A stretch of 64,000 bases of DNA from Hydrogenimonas thermophila. GTDB taxonomy: Bacteria; Campylobacterota; Campylobacteria; Campylobacterales; Hydrogenimonadaceae. The DNA lies in the NCBI RefSeq assembly GCF_900115615.1, contig NZ_FOXB01000007.1, forward strand, positions 1 through 64,000, written 5' to 3'. The position numbers were made by a program, and so were the translations under genes. Positions 52,486-61,173 of this stretch are shown one piece after another. Each line of letters starts with the position of its first letter. Position 1 is the stretch's first letter. The notes under the pieces were generated by a model. It saw nothing but the letters and a program-made list of their open reading frames with translations. It did not search any database and had not been told where the DNA came from.

Positions 52486-53637
52486 CTACTTTGTTATCCT
52501 TATTTGAAAAAGCTCTCTTTGGGGTTCTGCCATCTTTAATTTACCTTTGTAAGTGGTAAGTGATAGAGAGATTACCTCATAATCTATATGAAACTTTTCT
52601 AAGATACCCAGTATTGCAGTCAAGTTACTTAGTGTTACAGCAACTATTAACATAACTCCATCTCTATTTAATCTATCATAAAGATATGGTAACTTTTCAA
52701 AGAGCTTCTTGCCACCACCCCCTACAAAGATTCTATCTGGATCTTCTACAATTGTGTCAAAGTGTTCTACAGCATCACCTTCAAAAAGATGTGTATCGCA
52801 TACTCTATGCCTTTTTAGATTTGTTTTGATAAAGTCAACCCTTTTTGGATTTTTCTCAAAAAATATTACTTTTGTGCTATATCTGCAAAAGGCTTCAATC
52901 CCACAACTTCCACTTCCAGCTCCTACATCCCAAAGAGTCAAATTTGGAAGCAGATCTAAGTGCTGAAGAGACAACTCCCTTTTATACCTTTTTGTGATCA
53001 TCCCTCGTTCTGTATCAAACTCACTATCTTCTAATATCTTTAAAGTGTTGTCAAAATTACGCTTGAGCAAGATAGTAAATGGAGCTTTTAGATTGAAATT
53101 GTGGTTGTCTGGGTCAAACTCACCTATATACTCATCGCTATACCCCATCTTATAGCCAATTATCCAGCTTATATCATCTTTACACAGATACTTTGTAGCC
53201 TCTTTTAATCTATCTAAGCTTTTCTCATCACATAAAATTAGAGTATATTTTTGTTTTAAAAAGGCTCTCAAATCTAAATTTTGTCTTCCGTGAAGAGATA
53301 TAGATGATACATCTGTTTCACTAATAGCCAATTTTGACAATAGATAGGATTTTGATGAAGTATTATCTATAATCGTTAGATATTTTTTAGGTATTAACCT
53401 AGCTAAAACAGTTCCTGCTGAAAAGAATAGAGGTGAACCTGTAACAACATACAAAATATTTTGGCTCTTATAGTTAGATAATATATACTCTTTTGTCTCT
53501 TTATATGAGAGTTTTAGTATATTTTTTCCCTCTTCTTTGAAGTTTTTATCGCACACTACTACATCAAAATCTTCTAGCTTTACTGAAATATTATCAAAGG
53601 TATAATCACCCATTCCATTACCAACTATCGTTACCAT
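52486..53637 (-). CDS. cbiET: Precorrin-6Y methylase/decarboxylase, CbiE-CbiT fusion
   Basis: A 383-residue fusion of CbiE (C5-methyltransferase, ~1-190: MVTIVGNGMGDYTF, VVTGSPLFFSAG, SSISLHGRQN) and CbiT (C15-methylase/C12 decarboxylase, ~195-383: GMITKRYKRELSLQHLDLLPNLTLWDVGAGSGSCGIEA with SAM motif I, IFVGGGGKKLF). The fusion is equivalent to aerobic CobL and common in anaerobic pathways. It shares one base with the end of cbiD. Confidence 0.92.
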   Translation of the reverse strand: MVTIVGNGMGDYTFDNISVKLEDFDVVVCDKNFKEEGKNILKLSYKETKEYILSNYKSQNILYVVTGSPLFFSAGTVLARLIPKKYLTIIDNTSSKSYLLSKLAISETDVSSISLHGRQNLDLRAFLKQKYTLILCDEKSLDRLKEATKYLCKDDISWIIGYKMGYSDEYIGEFDPDNHNFNLKAPFTILLKRNFDNTLKILEDSEFDTERGMITKRYKRELSLQHLDLLPNLTLWDVGAGSGSCGIEAFCRYSTKVIFFEKNPKRVDFIKTNLKRHRVCDTHLFEGDAVEHFDTIVEDPDRIFVGGGGKKLFEKLPYLYDRLNRDGVMLIVAVTLSNLTAILGILEKFHIDYEVISLSLTTYKGKLKMAEPQRELFQIRITK

Positions 53638-54581
53638 TAGACAATCCTAATATCTATATCTTTATCAAACCACTCTTTGAGCCTCTTTTTGCTCTTTGAA
53701 AGCACCATTTTTTTAAACTGAACCTCATCTACCATCTCACAAAGAGCTTTTACTGTAATAACTCCACTTAAATCAACATTCCACTTTTCTCTTGCCCACT
53801 CTTGAAGCTCTTTAAAATCTATACTTCCAAAGCGATTATGGGTATTTTTAAACCCTTGAGCAACTTTTACTGCTTTTGCTATACCTATATAAAGAGTGAC
53901 ATCTAACCCTAAGTTGATTGCGATCTTTATCCCATCATAGATAAAGTTGCCAATCTCTACTATCTCCTCTTCTGAGTAAACTTTCAAAGCTTCTCTTTTA
54001 GAGCTGTTGCCAAGAGTAAAGACTACTTTTTTATAGGTTTGTTTGATTACACTTAACTCTGCTTCTATACTATCAAGATAGGCTTCAGCTGAAACTGGCT
54101 TAACCCATCCGGTAGTGCCAAGTATAGACAAGCCTCCAACCACTCCAACCTTTTTGTTAGCTGTATCTTTAGCTATCTTTTCACCATCTTCAATACCTAT
54201 ACTGCAATAAACTCTATCAGATGACGCAAAAGGTTCATAATATTTAAATATAGCCTCCAAAGGAGTAGGATTGATGGCTGGATACCCTTTTGGAGGTTTT
54301 AGTCCATCTTTAGTAACTACCCCTACTCCCTCTCCTGCAAAGATTTGGAGATTTTTATATCTATATGGCTTATGAGGAGTCGGATTGAGTTTTAGCTCAT
54401 TTTTTTGATTTGAGATGACAACTACAATAGTAGCCCCTTTGGTTACATCCAAATCATCATTATCTATCTTTTGATTTTTGGCTACTGCAGTCTCTTTGGT
54501 AGCCAAAAAGACACCTAAAGCTGATCTAAAAGCTAAAAGAGCGTGTACCCCTGTAGTATAACCCTTCTTTAACTCAGACAT
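53637..54581 (-). CDS. cbiD: Cobalt-precorrin-5B C1-methyltransferase
   Basis: CbiD installs the C1 methyl group in the anaerobic route. The 314-residue protein has the N-terminal GYTTG loop (here GYTTGVHALLAF), GEGVGVVTKDGLKPPKGYPAINPTP, VVGGLSILGTTGWVKPVSAEAY and VFTLGNSSKREAL. Length and order are normal. It lies 3 bases after the ferredoxin gene and touches cbiET. Confidence 0.92.
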   Translation of the reverse strand: MSELKKGYTTGVHALLAFRSALGVFLATKETAVAKNQKIDNDDLDVTKGATIVVVISNQKNELKLNPTPHKPYRYKNLQIFAGEGVGVVTKDGLKPPKGYPAINPTPLEAIFKYYEPFASSDRVYCSIGIEDGEKIAKDTANKKVGVVGGLSILGTTGWVKPVSAEAYLDSIEAELSVIKQTYKKVVFTLGNSSKREALKVYSEEEIVEIGNFIYDGIKIAINLGLDVTLYIGIAKAVKVAQGFKNTHNRFGSIDFKELQEWAREKWNVDLSGVITVKALCEMVDEVQFKKMVLSKSKKRLKEWFDKDIDIRIV

Positions 54582-54584
54582 CTA

Positions 54585-55025
54585 TTAATAATATGCCATC
54601 TCGATTTGCTCAAATTTTGTACTATCTAACTCTCTATTGTCTCTTAAAGCTTCGAAAAGCTCTATCCAATCCTCTTTGGAATATAGATGAGTATGCTTTA
54701 GCCAGATATTATTGTTTTGCAAGCAACCACCATTTTTTGTATTCTCATAGATATTTGCTACTCCTCTAAATCTACAAGCACCAAAACAGCCACTTCTTGA
54801 GATTTTAATTCTATTTTTGCCTTTATGCAAATCTATCTCTTTTAGGATATCTCTCAACATATTAGCGACATCCTGATCTTTATGAGCTTTTTTGCATCTA
54901 GCATCATCACATACAAAAATATGGCTTTTAAAGTGCATTATTGGCTTATTTGGATCTAGTTTTTTAGGCTTACACTTAAAACCCTCTTCTACTTCTGAAC
55001 CCATTAAATTGATTTTATTTGCCAT
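54585..55025 (-). CDS. 2Fe-2S (thioredoxin-like) ferredoxin of the cobamide cluster
   Basis: A ~146-residue protein with a thioredoxin-like 2Fe-2S ferredoxin domain: VCDDARCKKAHKDQDVA, then RISRSGCFGACRFRGVANIY give the C-x4-C and C-x3-C ligands. ATG 55025 (MANKINL) is preferred because GAGAG lies upstream; an earlier in-frame ATG has no site. The start overlaps cbiC by 11 bases and the stop is 3 bases from cbiD. Position suggests electron supply or a redox step in corrin synthesis, perhaps for the missing reductase; that is inference. Confidence 0.82.
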   Translation of the reverse strand: MANKINLMGSEVEEGFKCKPKKLDPNKPIMHFKSHIFVCDDARCKKAHKDQDVANMLRDILKEIDLHKGKNRIKISRSGCFGACRFRGVANIYENTKNGGCLQNNNIWLKHTHLYSKEDWIELFEALRDNRELDSTKFEQIEMAYY

Positions 55026-55725
55026 TGTATCTCTCTTTGCCGTCATAATCTTTTATCAATTTATAGATAGCGTGAAGCGTAGCTACTCCCATAGTGGAGC
55101 TGCCAAATCTACCCTGCATTAAGATAGCAGGCACATTGAAATGTTCACAAAATCTTTTGCCATAATCTTTAGACTCAACTACATTTACAAAACCAACAGG
55201 AAATAGAATAAAGCCAACCTTTGATAAATCTACACCTTCATCTAGCAGAGTATTTATAGCTCCATATATGAAAGTTGGAGCATTTCCGCATACAAAAACC
55301 AAAGGTGAATCTTTATGCCTCTTTACAGCTTCTACTACAGCCATATAGCTTCTTGTAGTACCATTTTTTTTGGCTGATTCAAAGGTAAAAGGCTCATTAA
55401 TGTAGCAAATCACCTCATTGTTATACTTTTTTAGATAAAACTCACTAAGCCCTACTTTTATCATATTGACATCTACAACAATTTTTGCCTCATCTAAAAG
55501 GAGCTTTTGAATTCCATCTATCGCATTTGGAGTAAAGTAGATATTCTCCAAAACCTGCTCAAAACAGGTAGATGTATGGATCAATCTACTAATAACCTCT
55601 ATCTCGTTACTGTCAAACTCTTTTGCTTTTGGATAAGCCTTTAACTCCTGCTCTATAATTTCAAACGACTTTACAGATATGTTTGCTCCAATAGCAACTG
55701 GTGGTTCTTCTTTGACAAACTTCAC
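55015..55725 (-). CDS. cbiC: Cobalt-precorrin-8 methylmutase
   Basis: CbiC moves the methyl group from C11 to C12, giving cobyrinic acid. The 236-residue protein has the family core EVISRLIHTSTCFEQ with the catalytic histidine, VVDVNMIKVGL, VCGNAPTFIYGAINTL and FPVGFVNVVESKD, plus an N-terminal extension. Standard length for the anaerobic enzyme. Lies 8 bases after cbiL and overlaps the ferredoxin gene. Confidence 0.93.
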   Translation of the reverse strand: MKFVKEEPPVAIGANISVKSFEIIEQELKAYPKAKEFDSNEIEVISRLIHTSTCFEQVLENIYFTPNAIDGIQKLLLDEAKIVVDVNMIKVGLSEFYLKKYNNEVICYINEPFTFESAKKNGTTRSYMAVVEAVKRHKDSPLVFVCGNAPTFIYGAINTLLDEGVDLSKVGFILFPVGFVNVVESKDYGKRFCEHFNVPAILMQGRFGSSTMGVATLHAIYKLIKDYDGKERYNGK

Positions 55726-55733
55726 AATCTTTC

Positions 55734-56402
55734 CTATTTGAAAAAGTCTATAAATAGAGTCATATACTTTGATACGACCTCTTTTTTTTGCGGGACTATA
55801 GATTCATCTTTAAAGTTTAGATTTTCAAATGTATACATCTCCCCCTCCTCTTTGATACTTTCAGTATCCATTCCAATCTTTGGTCTCATATATACTTTTG
55901 TCTTTGGCAAATCTCTCTTTGGAAGAGGAATAATCTCTAATGCACTCTCCCCAACACATAGAGGCTTTTTGACTTTGGCTGATGCTTGCGAGAATGATGT
56001 AACTCCGGCAATCACCTCTGTAACTGCGTACAAAGATGGATTTTGCACTTTAATAATATCTAGAAGATAGTAAATAGTACTATATATAGCACTATCTCCT
56101 AAAGTTACAAAACTTAAAGTATCATATGTTTTAAATCCATCATAGATACAATCTACTTGATACTGCCAATCTTCCTTGTTATATTGCATTGGTGTATAGA
56201 TTGGGATTAGAGGCTTATTGAAGTTATGCTCATTCATCAAAGCAGATACTATTTTATGTGTCAAAGATTTTTTAAAACTTCTATCTTCACTCTTTGTAGG
56301 CACACAAATAGCATCACAACTTTTTAAAGCTTTTAATGCTTTAATAGTCACTAAATCTATATCACCAGGTCCCAATGAGACCATAAACAGTTTCTTATCC
56401 AA
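55734..56402 (-). CDS. cbiL: Cobalt-precorrin-2 C20-methyltransferase
   Basis: CbiL methylates C20 of cobalt-sirohydrochlorin. The 222-residue tetrapyrrole methylase begins MVSLGPGDIDLVTIKA and has CDAICVPTKSEDRS, FVTLGDSAIYSTIYYL, VIAGVTSFSQASA and a C-terminal substrate-binding strand. Overlaps cbiK by 8 bases. Confidence 0.92.
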   Translation of the reverse strand: MDKKLFMVSLGPGDIDLVTIKALKALKSCDAICVPTKSEDRSFKKSLTHKIVSALMNEHNFNKPLIPIYTPMQYNKEDWQYQVDCIYDGFKTYDTLSFVTLGDSAIYSTIYYLLDIIKVQNPSLYAVTEVIAGVTSFSQASAKVKKPLCVGESALEIIPLPKRDLPKTKVYMRPKIGMDTESIKEEGEMYTFENLNFKDESIVPQKKEVVSKYMTLFIDFFK

Positions 56403-57210
56403 GTTTGATTATCTCTTCTTTGATATTTTGGATAATAATTTTTCTAACAGCCTCTATCTCAAGCAGATTAAATCTATCTGACTCTGTAATTGATGGTACT
56501 AAAGAAGCGTCAAAATATTGACTTAGTTCATCTTTTATCTCTACCATATCTTTAATATAGTGATTACCGCTAACAAGCAGCATAGGTACTACTTGAACGC
56601 TTTTTACACCATCTCTTTGCATCTTCTCAATCAAACTCTCTTTTGTCGCATACCAAGGGAAAGCTCCCTCTAGTGAGCAAGTATAGTTACTGTCACTAAG
56701 TAACTTTAAAAAGTTTTCACTATACTCTACTGATGACAATCCAGCCAAATCAAGAAGAGGTACACCGTGAATAATGTACAAGTTTGCTATTCCATCTCTT
56801 GATATACGGCTATTTAACTCTTTTAAAAAGAGTGATGTCTCTTTAGTTTTGTTAATTATCGCTTTTGTGTAGCGAATATTTGCCATAGAGAAGTTGTTAA
56901 ACCCCTTGACTGTACGAATTAGCAATTCGTGTTCATCTGTTGGGAAAAGATTTATAGATGCTACTATAATATTTTTATAACCCAGCCAATCTACATCTGC
57001 CAATACTTGAGGTAGATTTTTATATTCCATGCCTCTTTTGTGCAAATCCTTTAGCACCATTCTAGAGCTAAATGATAAATATACATCTACCCCTTCAAAC
57101 TCTTTTGAGATTTGCTCTTTTAAGTCTAAATACAACTGCTGTTCAATGACAGAGCCAAAGCAAGATAGAATTATAGCTTTGTCTCTTTTATAGTGCCTAT
57201 ATCTCTTCAC
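56395..57210 (-). CDS. cbiK: Sirohydrochlorin cobaltochelatase (CbiK type)
   Basis: CbiK inserts cobalt into sirohydrochlorin, the committed step of the anaerobic route. The 271-residue class II chelatase has ILSCFGSVIEQQLY, the metal-site histidine in YIIHGVPLLDLAG, EGAFPWYAT and the second site in LLVSGNHYIKDM. Some positions differ from the enterobacterial enzyme but the two-histidine layout is present. Lies 3 bases after cbiM and overlaps cbiL by 8. Confidence 0.88.
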   Translation of the reverse strand: MKRYRHYKRDKAIILSCFGSVIEQQLYLDLKEQISKEFEGVDVYLSFSSRMVLKDLHKRGMEYKNLPQVLADVDWLGYKNIIVASINLFPTDEHELLIRTVKGFNNFSMANIRYTKAIINKTKETSLFLKELNSRISRDGIANLYIIHGVPLLDLAGLSSVEYSENFLKLLSDSNYTCSLEGAFPWYATKESLIEKMQRDGVKSVQVVPMLLVSGNHYIKDMVEIKDELSQYFDASLVPSITESDRFNLLEIEAVRKIIIQNIKEEIIKLG

Positions 57211-57213
57211 GCT

Positions 57214-57897
57214 TTAAACTCTGCAGTTATTTAATCTCTTATCAAAGAGAATATTGCAATCTAGGTCTTTATAAAAGGCTTTTACCAAAGATAAAAGTGC
57301 CAAATCAATTAAAGGCTCTATCATCACTACAAGCATATATGAGCTACCAAAAGCTAAGACATTATTTATATTTTCTGCTCCAAATCCTTGACCGTAAAAT
57401 GCCCAAAAAGCAACCCAAGATACAATTGAACCTTCCCAGATTATTGACATTTTAAGAAGCTGAGTATAACTGATATCTTTATAAGCTAATTTAGCAGGAA
57501 TAATTTTTTTACTAGCAAAATGAAGTAACATCATACTGGCTAAAAGTGTAGTTACATTTATGCCATACTGTGGCAGATCAAATGGAGCAAAAAAGATCCC
57601 TTGAATAAGTAACCCTAGAGCTAAGCCAACCATAGCTGGAGCTATACCAAAAATTAAAAATATAGTAGTGCCTAAAATCAAATGCACTTCACTTACACCT
57701 ACCGGATAGTGTGGAAGAATCTCAAAACAGCTAAATATTACTATAGTTGCCAATATACTTTTAACTATAAAAGAGGCTATACCACTCTCTTTAATATGTT
57801 CCCAAACAACTTTAGCACCAAAACTAAGTGTAACTCCGGCAGTAGCATAGCCAAGTGCCATCTTTGCACCATTTACAACGCCCGGTTCTATATGCAT
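57214..57897 (-). CDS. cbiM: CbiM-type cobalt transport membrane protein
   Basis: CbiM is the substrate-capture subunit of the energy-coupling-factor cobalt importer. The 227-residue protein starts MHIEPGVVNGAK, keeping the Met-His-Ile metal-binding N-terminus, then has about six membrane helices with EVHLILGTTIFLIFGIAPAMVGLALG. No CbiN, CbiQ or CbiO gene follows; those partners must be elsewhere or absent. First gene of the leftward cobamide operon; GAGGAG precedes ATG 57897 by 7 bases and TATAAT lies at 57954-57959. Confidence 0.9.
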   Translation of the reverse strand: MHIEPGVVNGAKMALGYATAGVTLSFGAKVVWEHIKESGIASFIVKSILATIVIFSCFEILPHYPVGVSEVHLILGTTIFLIFGIAPAMVGLALGLLIQGIFFAPFDLPQYGINVTTLLASMMLLHFASKKIIPAKLAYKDISYTQLLKMSIIWEGSIVSWVAFWAFYGQGFGAENINNVLAFGSSYMLVVMIEPLIDLALLSLVKAFYKDLDCNILFDKRLNNCRV

Positions 57898-57953
57898 TTT
57901 AAACTCCTCGTTTTTCAGTAAAAAGTAGATTTCATCAAGCCATTATGGAGGAG

Positions 57954-57959
57954 ATTATA
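57954..57959 (-). promoter_or_regulatory. -10 element of the cobamide operon
   Basis: TATAAT on the minus strand (57959 to 57954), about 57 bases upstream of the cbiM start, in a strongly AT-rich stretch. No B12 box or cobalamin riboswitch was recognised in the 195-base gap to the EAL-GGDEF gene. Confidence 0.5.
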
Positions 57960-58092
57960 CTATAACAAATTTAAAACAAACCATCTTATATTACAGGCTA
58001 AAGCAGTCATTAAAGCTCAATTTCAAGCACTATTTGAGTTTTGTATTTTGAAGTTAAATTAAATTATAAAGGATTGTATTTTCAAGCAAATT

Positions 58093-59841
58093 TTATAGAA
58101 TAGAGCTTACATTGATATTATTAATATCTGCTTTTGCAGCTTTCTTTTGAGATGCAAAACATTTATGTATAAAATCTAAAGATCTATTTTGACTGTTTTT
58201 ATATATGCATATCACAACTGCACTTACACTTAAAAGATCAAACTTTTTCACATTTCCTTCTCTATCTTTTGCAATAATATAACCAGCTTCACGATCTTTT
58301 TTGTCATACATTTGAAGAACATCTTGTTTGAACTTATTTACCACAAAAGTGATTTTTTCTACTATTTCTTCAAAATTTTCATCATTGACCAAAACTCCTG
58401 CGAAGAAATCATCTCCACCAATATGCCCTTTAAAAAAACTTTTAGGCAAATTTTTATTTAAAATATCTGAAAAGAGCTGAATAACACGATCACCCTGCCT
58501 AAATCCATATGTATCATTATATGCTTTAAAATTGTTAAGATCAAAATAACTCATAACTGCTTGTCTGTTTTCAGCGAGAGTATCATTGATATATCTGTCT
58601 ATCTGATGATTTCCAGGCATTCTAGTCAATGGATTTTGGTCACGTGCACTAACCAAATTTCGCTCATTAATAATAGAAATTATATTGGAAGCACTAAGAA
58701 AACCATAGTACTTCATCGCTTTGGTAATGATTATTCCTTTAGCCTCTTTATAATTAGAAAAACTCTCTACTATTTGGTTCATATTACTATTTATATCAAC
58801 AACTGCATACGGTATGATATATTTTTTGACTTTAGGCATTTTTTCAGTTTCGTTAATAAGTAACGATCTGCCATATGGTGATGAAACAAAAGATTTTAGC
58901 TTCTCTTCATCTAAAATACCTAATGGTTTTCCCTCTTTATTAATAACAGGAATAGCTGGATCACGACTTTTTTTAAATCTTTCCAGCACTGCATTCATTC
59001 TATCTGTAACCACTATAGGCTCTATTTTTTCAAGATAATTCTTAATTTGCTCTCTATTTGTATTAAAACGAGGATGACTTACTTTTATAATATGCTCATA
59101 ACTTTTTAATATTTTATTAGTATCGAGTTGAGGCCTTTGTACAAAATAGCCTTGGGCTAAATGACATCCCAACTCTTTACAAACTAAAACCTCTTTTTCT
59201 GTCTCTATACCCTCTGCAATTACTGTTATACCCAGTTGAATGGATAACTGAACAATACTTTGAACAAGTATTTTCTTCTTAAAATCTTTATGAATTGAGT
59301 CAATAAAAAATCTGTCTATCTTTATAAACTTAGGAGTTGACCGATAAAGCATTTGAAACCCAGAAACCCCTACTCCAAAATCATCCACAGCAATGCTATA
59401 AGACTCATTTTTATAATGAGTCAACACCTTTTCAAATATAGAAATATTTGATATTGCATGCTGTTCAGAGATTTCAAAGCAGAGCATCTCTTTATCAAGA
59501 TTAAACTTTTCAAGAAGTTTTTGCGTATTTCCTCCTGAAAAGTCAGGCATTTCAAAAAGACGGTTATCGATATTTATAAATAATTTTATTTTATCATAGT
59601 CTTTTAAAGAGGTAAATTTTCTAATAACCTTTTCACGTAAAGCCAAATCAAGTGTATATAAGATATTTTCCTGATATGCACTATCAAAAAAATCTGCAAT
59701 AGTATTAAAACCTATCTTATCTACACCACGTAAAAGTGCTTCTACACCATATATGTTTCCACTATGTACGCATACTATTGGCTGAAAAGCTATATCTAAT
59801 TTTTTTAAATAATTGATCCAATTTTGTTCTAACTCTTCCAT
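58093..59841 (-). CDS. EAL-CBS-GGDEF cyclic-di-GMP protein
   Basis: A 582-residue cytoplasmic protein: EAL phosphodiesterase domain first (~15-250) with EALLR at 34-38, FEISE, DDFGVG at 153-158, EGIE and QGYFVQRP, all catalytic residues apparently intact; then two CBS repeats (~272-325, 335-395); then a GGDEF domain (~405-575) with GGDDF at 475-479 in place of GGDEF. Cyclase activity is doubtful because the catalytic glutamate is aspartate. It would degrade c-di-GMP under control of a ligand bound by CBS, perhaps affecting motility. Monocistronic. Confidence 0.9.
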   Translation of the reverse strand: MEELEQNWINYLKKLDIAFQPIVCVHSGNIYGVEALLRGVDKIGFNTIADFFDSAYQENILYTLDLALREKVIRKFTSLKDYDKIKLFINIDNRLFEMPDFSGGNTQKLLEKFNLDKEMLCFEISEQHAISNISIFEKVLTHYKNESYSIAVDDFGVGVSGFQMLYRSTPKFIKIDRFFIDSIHKDFKKKILVQSIVQLSIQLGITVIAEGIETEKEVLVCKELGCHLAQGYFVQRPQLDTNKILKSYEHIIKVSHPRFNTNREQIKNYLEKIEPIVVTDRMNAVLERFKKSRDPAIPVINKEGKPLGILDEEKLKSFVSSPYGRSLLINETEKMPKVKKYIIPYAVVDINSNMNQIVESFSNYKEAKGIIITKAMKYYGFLSASNIISIINERNLVSARDQNPLTRMPGNHQIDRYINDTLAENRQAVMSYFDLNNFKAYNDTYGFRQGDRVIQLFSDILNKNLPKSFFKGHIGGDDFFAGVLVNDENFEEIVEKITFVVNKFKQDVLQMYDKKDREAGYIIAKDREGNVKKFDLLSVSAVVICIYKNSQNRSLDFIHKCFASQKKAAKADINNINVSSIL

Positions 59842-59890
59842 ACCATAATGGTATCAAACACGTATTACAGTTGAATTACATTAAAACTAA

Positions 59891-60106
59891 CTAGTATTCG
59901 CCTTTAACCTTTTCCATCTCTTCTTCATGTACTTTATCAACTAATTCTAAAGCTTCAATTGTATTTTTTATAATCTGTTTTTTACTTGTCAGAGGTTTCA
60001 TTGCCAGATTTTTTGTTCTTTTATCAGTTTTAGGATCACTTAAAATTTTCATTACCTCAGATTCAAGCTCTTTTATATACTCATTTAAACATAATTGTAT
60101 ATCCAC
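59891..60106 (-). CDS. Small helical protein, unknown function
   Basis: A 71-residue, highly charged protein predicted to be helical throughout: KELESEVMKILSDPKTDKRTKN, AMKPLTSKKQIIKNTIEALELVDKVHEEEMEKVKGEY. No known domain. It lies just before ppk2 on the opposite strand, 49 bases from the EAL-GGDEF start, with GGAGAG before the ATG. Coding potential is supported by composition and a plausible ribosome binding site only. Confidence 0.5.
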   Translation of the reverse strand: MDIQLCLNEYIKELESEVMKILSDPKTDKRTKNLAMKPLTSKKQIIKNTIEALELVDKVHEEEMEKVKGEY

Positions 60107-60174
60107 TATTCTCTCCTCATACTATTTATGTAAGTTTTGTAACATATTTTACATATCATTACGCTCTAAAATGA

Positions 60175-60180
60175 TACAAT
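60175..60180 (+). promoter_or_regulatory. -10-like element of ppk2
   Basis: TACAAT, 24 bases upstream of the TTG start at 60205, in an AT-rich gap. Confidence 0.4.
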
Positions 60181-60204
60181 AAAAAAAAGTGAAAGGTTGT
60201 AGCT

Positions 60205-61089
60205 TTGGCAAAAGAAGAGAACAGCTTTAATGAGTTAAGTATTAATGATATTGAGGTTTGTAGCAATTCAGATCCATTACCAGTCCTTTTAAAAAAGAAA
60301 AAAGCTATTAGAAAATATCTTGAAGCTGAAGAGCTTAAACCATATCAAGCTGAACTTATAAAACTTCAAAGACATCTTGAAGCCAATAAACTAAAGATGA
60401 TTATTCTCTTTGAAGGACGTGATGCTGCTGGTAAAGGTGGAACTATTCGCCGTGTAACAAGATATATGAATGAGAAGCACTACCGTGTAGTTGCACTGGG
60501 AAAACCGACAGAAGAGCAGAGAACGCAGTGGTATTTTCAGCGTTATGTTGAACACTTTCCACGAGGTGGTGAGATAGTACTTTTTGACAGAAGTTGGTAC
60601 AACCGTGCAATGGTTGAGCCAGTTTTTGGATTTTGTACACCAGAAGAATATCAAATATTTATAGAAGATACTCCAAGCTTTGAAAAAACATTGGTAAGAA
60701 ACGGTATTATTCTTATTAAACTATATTTCAGTGTTACAAAAGAGGAGCAGCGCCGACGCTTTGAGCGTAGAAAAACAGATCCTCTCAGACAATGGAAACT
60801 TAGTGAAGTTGACCTTCAGGCACAAGAGAAGTGGGATGACTTTACAAAAATGAAATATGAGATGCTAAAGCATACACATACAACCATTGCACCTTGGACA
60901 ATAATCCGCTCAGACAATAAACACCTTGCAAGACTAAATGCAATGCGTGTAATTCTTAATTCTATACATTATGAAGATAGAGATGAGATGCTTGACTTTG
61001 TACCTGACAGCAATATTGTAGTATCTGGAGCAAGAGAGATAGAGCTGATGGAAGCACAAAGATTAAGAAGCGGTAAGTTCATAGGTTAA
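60205..61089 (+). CDS. ppk2: Polyphosphate kinase 2
   Basis: PPK2 moves phosphate between polyphosphate and nucleoside phosphates, often favouring GTP or ADP/GDP synthesis. The 294-residue single-domain protein has Walker A FEGRDAAGKGGTIRR at 69-83, the lid FDRSWYNRAMVEPVFGFC, the FSVTKEEQRRRFERR segment and YEMLKHTHTTIAPW. The initiator is TTG with AAAGG 9 bases upstream. Class (I, II or III) cannot be told with certainty; one domain suggests class I or III. Confidence 0.9.
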   Translation: MAKEENSFNELSINDIEVCSNSDPLPVLLKKKKAIRKYLEAEELKPYQAELIKLQRHLEANKLKMIILFEGRDAAGKGGTIRRVTRYMNEKHYRVVALGKPTEEQRTQWYFQRYVEHFPRGGEIVLFDRSWYNRAMVEPVFGFCTPEEYQIFIEDTPSFEKTLVRNGIILIKLYFSVTKEEQRRRFERRKTDPLRQWKLSEVDLQAQEKWDDFTKMKYEMLKHTHTTIAPWTIIRSDNKHLARLNAMRVILNSIHYEDRDEMLDFVPDSNIVVSGAREIELMEAQRLRSGKFIG

Positions 61090-61173
61090 AAATAAAAAAT
61101 TAATAGCAAAATATTATTTATCTGGACTATTTAGATTGCTATTATGGCACATAAAAAACGGAGTAGTTCTATT

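Noticed and set aside
57904-57953. CTCCTCC complementary to the cbiM ribosome binding site CGAGGAG
   Set aside because: The predicted transcript begins at about 57947, within CTCCTCC, so most of it would not be transcribed. Weak evidence for sequestration.
57898-58092. Possible cobalamin riboswitch before cbiM
   Set aside because: No B12 box or the usual conserved core was found on the minus strand in the 195-base gap, and the leader from the -10 to the ATG is only about 50 bases.
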